Positions 59,388-64,000 of a stretch of 64,000 nt of DNA are shown here, piece by piece; positions within the stretch are counted from its first letter, which is position 1, and each line of letters starts with the position of its first letter. The position numbers and the translations under genes are program-made. Under the pieces are notes generated by a model. The model was not told the origin of the DNA, searched no databases, and saw nothing but the letters and a program-made list of their open reading frames with translations. The DNA is from Apostichopus japonicus (Eukaryota; Echinodermata; Holothuroidea; Aspidochirotida; Stichopodidae): positions 8,074,764 through 8,138,763 of the forward strand of contig NC_092583.1 of assembly GCF_037975245.1 (NCBI RefSeq). Reading direction: 5' to 3'.

Positions 59388-62095
59388 GGAAGTACCCGGG
59401 ATTTCCTGAGTGCCGGTGTGACAGGACTTTTTCCCCCCTGAAAATATTCCCCCCCGGGTGGAGATTTCCTAGGAAATATTCCCCCCCGGGTGGGCATTAT
59501 TCCTAGGAAATATTCCCCCCAACCTGGAAAAATTCCCCCCCACCTTCATGTAATTCTAGTTAATTATATTTTTGTACACCTATCAAGGATATCTCATCAT
59601 GGAACTATAATAAGGAGATTTTAACATTTTTTGGGCATGAACTTGGAATATATCATTCCTGCAATAAGGATATTCAGAGAAAATGTCTTGGGTTAGGGTT
59701 AGGGTTAGGCCTACACTAACAAGGTTAAAGATTATTATCAACTCCAATCAATGTAGATAGTAAACTTCACTGTGGATAAACTTTATTCTGTGAATGATTT
59801 GAAGAAACATGAAGAAACTGATTGAACACCATTGAATTACTCTTCATGCATCATTAGACAAAGTTACCTGGACTTCCTTGATATGAAATTGGATATTGGG
59901 AGTTGGCTACTGATTTTCTCAACTGGCTAAATTGCACCAATCCTTGCAACTAACTGTCCGCTGGCCACTAAAAAAATGTTGCGAATATGTGAAGGATATA
60001 TTCCTAGCGTTTAATTGCCATGAGCAAGCGATCGACCATCTCATCATACACTGAATTTGAGATATCGCCTATTGGAATATAGGAATATTATGAAATTCAT
60101 TGCAAGCTAAAGACTTGCAGGTGCTGGCAGGAAAATTGATCATGCTTATGGTGGGGGGGGTAAATTTTCAGGGTGGAAGGAATTTATCCTAGGAAAAATT
60201 CCCCCCGGGGGGGAAAATTTTCAGGGGGGGAAATTTCCTGTTACACCGGGTATACTGATCGCCGTCCTGGAGGAGGGGTCTAAGGGGGAGGGGGTGTCCC
60301 CTCTACCGATTTTTGAAGGTGCTCAGATGCCAAATGCTGGCACTTGTGTAGCTTTTTACACAAGTACAATTTACATCTTTAAATTTGTTTTAGTGAAATA
60401 CATTACAAACCTGGTAAAAGTTATGTTTGTTTAAAAGAGATTTTACAAGGGACCGATTGAGAGCCGTAAGTTATGTTTCTCCCATGCGTTTACTGATGCA
60501 TTATTTAGTCTGTATGATTTTGGCATCTAGCTACTGTAGGCCCAATTTATGTTGAATATATTGTTAGGAATGTCGGAATTTTAGATGAAAATAGTGCTGG
60601 GCGGGATTCATGATTTTTAAGACAGTGCTGGGCGGGGATGTTTAGTGCTGGGCGATGCCGCCCAGTGCCGCCCAGCGTGGGCACATCCCTGCATCTGCAG
60701 CAGGGTTTATAAATATTCACACATATACTGTGTATACAGTATATGTGCTATAAGGATGTACAGCACTACATCTCCATCTCTGATGTCATGCCATTCATCC
60801 TGGCACAGTCTTTCATTTTGTCCCAGCTCTATACAAACACATATACTGTAATTTACTTCGTTCCCCACTTACCTGTCTCCCCACAATTACCTATGCACCA
60901 CGTTATCTTAACATTTATTCATATCCTTGAATCATCCTGTGTCCTGTTTTAGTCTTCAAGTTATTGATCAGCTTTTTAGAGCATGGATGTGACAGACATG
61001 ACCGACATAATTCTACACAAGCTGCCAGTTGAATAATCCATCTCTTGGAAGACCGCAAAGTACTTGTTCCGACGACAATGTGGTCGATATTCTACAGTAC
61101 CTGTACATGCAGAAGATGAGCAAGCATGGTTGTGTTTTCTTTTTAGAACCAAAGGAAGTGGAACACATCTGCACAGTTCTAGCAGTCTGTGATGGCATAC
61201 ATATATGCACTTGTTTGTTCTTTGAAACCTTTGCTTTCCCATTTAATATTAATATCTAAAGTTGTTATCGATTTGTCCTTGAATTTTAATAAAAAGTGAA
61301 TATTTGCTTTTAAGCCAGTACTATTCATGTCTCCATCGAGAACGCAATTTTCTGCCGGAACATTGCTTTCTTTTGTGGATAAAACGATTACAAATTACAT
61401 TCCGTTTTGATGATTCTAAATCCCTGTTTGGAAAGTGATTCCCATGAACTGAACATTGTCCATTGAAACCTAAAAATGATAAGACTCTCAGAATTCAAGT
61501 CTTTTCGATGAATCACTCTGGCAGTAAGGATTTAGTTTTCACATCTATTTAGAGTATACAGAGGATAACATTTTTACAGTAATTTGTTTTAAAAGTAAGT
61601 AAGTACTGCATTTAAGATGCAAGCATCAGGGAATAACTTGAAGTTTGTTTCTTAAAATTTAGTTCTATGGTCCATGTGTACAAGACCAGGGATGTAGTGC
61701 TGTACATCCTTATAGCACATTATAAACATAGTATGTGAACATTAACCCTGCTGCAGGTGCTGGGATGTGACCATGCTGGGCGGCACTGGGCGGCCCCGCC
61801 CAGCACTAAAATTACCACCCAGCACTGTCTTAAAAATCGTGAATCACGCCCAGCACTATTTTCATCTAAAATCCTGACATTCCTAACAATATATTTCACC
61901 AAAAAAATTAAAAATGTAAGTTGTTAGCAAAACTAGTGTTTGTGCTTAAAAAAAAGGTGCCAGCATTTGGCATCTGAGCACCTTCAAAAATTGCAAAATG
62001 TCTCAAAGGGGAGGGGCACACCTCCTCCCGCTTAGACCCCTCTCCCAGGACGGCGATCTGTATACCCGGCACTCAGGAATCCTGGACACATCCCT
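59388..62095. mobile_element. Large foldback element, arms of about 400-500 bp
   Basis: The left arm, continuous apart from a nested insertion, runs 59388-59416 plus 60246-60780. The right arm, 61680-62095, is its reverse complement. Shared landmarks are CCTGAGTGCCGGGTATAC, GATCGCCGTCCTGG, GCCAAATGCTGGCAC, AGTGCTGGGCGG and ATAAGGATGTACAGCACTAC. The termini start CAGGGA, as in hAT elements, but no target duplication was found. The central 900 bp (60781-61679) has no recognisable transposase; the frame at 61029-61259 is unidentified. Confidence 0.75.
59417..60245. mobile_element. Nested DNA element, 829 bp, CCGG target duplication
   Basis: It sits in the left arm of the foldback element between CCGG (59413-59416) and CCGG (60246-60249). 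Its ends are TGTGACAGGA and TCCTGTTACA, followed inside by matching C- and G-tracts with CCTGAAAAT blocks. The opposite arm (near 62050-62065) preserves the empty site GAGTGCCGGGTATAC with one CCGG. The superfamily is not identified. It includes a short TTAGGG run at 59694-59708. Confidence 0.82.
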
Positions 62096-62132
62096 GCAAG
62101 ACTGCTGGGTCAGATCCAAAACCTCTGCCAAT

Positions 62133-62690
62133 GTTATGGACGGAATTCACAGAGATAAAGTCCCATAAAAAATAGTGTGAGAGTTAGTATTTGGTGAGGT
62201 ATGCATGATTGATTTAAGTTGGGATACCTCTACCATATTACGGAAAAAAATTAATTGGGTGGTGCAATATTAGTCTGAATATGCAAATTAGGTGTTCGTT
62301 ATGGACGGAATCAGAAAAATGATCAATTCCCACCAACCTTCATAGTGGGTCAAAAGTCTGTGAAGTGTTCAGGATTTCAAAGTTTAAGGTACTTTACATC
62401 ACAGGCCTGGTACCTAAGCTTTATCATACTCCCACTCATAATCTTGAATGTACCTCCATTAACCCACTACCCCAAACCAAAATTCTGTGTTATGGACGGA
62501 ATGTACAACGTTATGGACGGAAGGTTTCGTCCTGATTTAGGATCAACTCTTGAATTGTGAAGTGTGTGTTATAAGTTAATACTTATGGCCAATATGTGTA
62601 ATAATATCAAATAAAATTGAATTTATTACAAGAAGGGAAAGAGCTAGACCTGAAATAGGAATTGTTATGGACGGAATGTTATGGACGGAA
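62133..62690. repeat. Six exact copies of GTTATGGACGGAA
   Basis: Exact 13-mers start at 62133, 62298, 62489, 62510, 62664 and 62678. Flanking sequence is not shared beyond a following T in four cases. Spacings are 165, 191, 21, 154 and 14 bases. The sequence in between is ordinary AT-rich DNA. The function is unknown. The region is downstream of the minus-strand gene at 63200-63490. Confidence 0.9.
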
Positions 62691-62909
62691 AGTATTGAAT
62701 TAGCCTAAAATGAATTGCTATAGCACATGAAAAGTTTCACCCTTGCTGAAGGTACTCATCAGGTGGCTTTCAGCACTATAAGCAGAGGCTGTCAGTACTT
62801 TTCCCATTTGTTTTTTTCACTTTTGTGGCTTCACCCCCTTCAAACAATGCCAATGAAATCAAAGTTTCACCAGTCTGCAAAACTTGTATGAAAGAAAACA
62901 ACACATGCA

Positions 62910-62925
62910 AATATTTTTTATTTTT
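62910..62925 (-). terminator. Candidate poly(A) signal for the minus-strand gene
   Basis: TTTTTTATTTTTTAATT on the plus strand contains AATAAA on the minus strand, about 280 bases after the stop codon of the exon at 63200-63490. Confidence 0.4.
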
Positions 62926-63199
62926 TAATTCAAAACACTTTCAGCTGTAACAAGATGAACCTTATTGTTCATAAAGAAAATTAAACCTTGGACCTGTACA
63001 AGGACAGCAATAGCCCTCTTTAATACATTTTATAAAGGTTATGAACGAGAACATCAGTAAACTTTCAACACTTTAACATTACCACAAAAACTGTGGACAT
63101 GGGAGGCCTGTATGGTTGAACAGTCATGAAAATTTGAAATAGACTTTTCAATCTTAACAAAATACATCGATTCATGTTTGTCAAAATTTTCCGTCACCA

Positions 63200-63490
63200 T
63201 CACGGCTCACAATCTCTTTGAAACTTGTCCCTAATATATTCAACCACCTTTGTTGCAATTCCCACTTTGCTACTTGAAATTGGGAGGACAGGCTGTTCTA
63301 GTTTCCCCATGATCATTCCTAGTGGTATCCAAGATTTGTCTTCAGGTGATGGCCAGAAGAAAGTATTGGTAGGGCCCTTAGGGTGTAGGAAGGAGACATA
63401 GACATCATTATTGTCAACTGATATTTGGTCCACCTTTTCCAACCACCAGTCTCCTTCATACACAAAAACCACATTGCATGAGGATGACAA
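63200..63490 (-). CDS. Terminal exon of an uncharacterised protein
   Basis: The minus-strand frame opens at an AG (CCCTAATCCAAG|TTGTCATCC), read as a splice acceptor, because no ATG begins it. It runs to TGA at 63200. Residues include NVVFVYEGDWWLEKVDQISV, then VYVSFLHPKGP, FFWPSPEDKSWIPLGMIMGK and VVEYIRDKF. The YEGDWW, FLHPKGP and WPSPEDKSWIPL pattern is that of a C-terminal domain common in uncharacterised, often transposon-linked animal proteins. A Tudor-like barrel is possible from the alternating hydrophobic strands, but that is inference. The frame is intact with no stop, and a poly(A) signal lies downstream on the same strand. Upstream exons would lie to the right; none is visible in the last 500 bases of the window. 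Confidence 0.6.
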   Translation of the reverse strand: MSSSCNVVFVYEGDWWLEKVDQISVDNNDVYVSFLHPKGPTNTFFWPSPEDKSWIPLGMIMGKLEQPVLPISSSKVGIATKVVEYIRDKFQRDCEP

Positions 63491-64000
63491 CTTGGATTAG
63501 GGTCATTCCGTGTCAAATCACGGATGGCTGTTGCTGCACCCTCTCTAAAAATTCCCAAATGTTTTGTATGATTGGACCATCATGAAATAAGCATATCCTG
63601 AAAATTTCAGTTGCATTGCTTTACAATTGGCCGATTTATCACACTTTGAAATTACGCAATTTGTCGCCACCATGGCATTTTGGCATTTTCTTGACTTTTG
63701 AGGTCTCATTTCTCAGCAATTAAACATTCTACTACCTTTCTATTACAGATGCCTATAGAGTCTATCCCATAGAATAGGAAAATAAAAAATTAGGCTACAA
63801 AAATATTGTCTTGTGGAGTTAGGTCAACTTAAAAGTGTCAAAATATTCGATTTTGTACTTTTCACTAAAAAATGTGCTACTTTTAGTGATGAATTGCTCC
63901 TAAACCATTGCTTCAGGGTACTTGATTCTTTCAGAGGTTATTATGTCTGGTACAACCATTATAAAATAATGATTACAATGCTTTCCTATGATATTTTTGC
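63491..64000. other. Probable intron of the minus-strand gene
   Basis: No frame or motif supported. The phrase GGGTCATTCCGTGTCAAATC at its left edge is of a kind often seen in dispersed animal repeats. Confidence 0.35.

Overview
The window looks like non-coding-rich eukaryotic chromosomal DNA from a marine invertebrate. It is AT-rich, with long (TA)n tracts, many short inverted-repeat DNA transposons, a decayed BEL/Pao retrotransposon, tRNA-headed SINEs and spliced genes with GT-AG introns. The animal assignment is well supported by DNAJC22-like and SLC35G-like proteins. A deuterostome such as an echinoderm is only a guess, from the style of the repeats. I see no bacterial or phage features.

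Only one protein gene is convincing and complete. It is a two-exon SLC35G-type membrane transporter (29243-31041, plus strand, about 345 aa), with a strong donor and acceptor in matching phase. A second credible coding piece is a terminal exon on the minus strand at 63200-63490, with its 3' UTR running left. Weaker exon candidates lie at 52183-52222 with 53055-53267, 25118-25306, 40470-40709 and 11718-12253. Broken genes are clearer: a DNAJC22 (Wurst-type co-chaperone) pseudogene at 6952-8640, and a fragment of a widespread uncharacterised protein at 33619-34122 whose 5' part is inverted.

Mobile DNA makes up most of the rest. 14036-17981 (minus) is a BEL/Pao element with gag, protease, RT and RNase H, broken by stops and frameshifts and lacking integrase. 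It abuts a roughly 505-bp tandem repeat (12898-14035). 42480-43545 is a degraded LINE reverse transcriptase. Six hAT-type MITEs can be delimited by terminal inverted repeats and 8-bp target duplications (10146-10928, 25875-26282, 27258-27603, 38537-39544, 41625-42282, 58224-58607); the target duplication is exact in five of them. Three Kolobok-like TTAA MITEs (45341-45715, 46820-47186, 57122-57505) belong to one family. One of them interrupts a tandem-repeat unit whose neighbour preserves the empty site. Long-inverted-repeat elements occur at 34906-36417, 44726-45331 and 59388-62095, the last with another element nested inside it.

Other structure includes a 97-bp minisatellite (32513-33590), several two- and three-copy tandem repeats, and a repeat cluster dense in AGGTCA half-sites (27700-28410). 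There is also a pair of repeats of which one carries an exact 23-nt piece of U2 snRNA (23050-23229), and a 13-mer, GTTATGGACGGAA, present six times exactly within 560 bp (62133-62690) with little or no shared flank. The last two, with the inverted gene fragment, are the most interesting signals. I found no coherent new multi-gene system.
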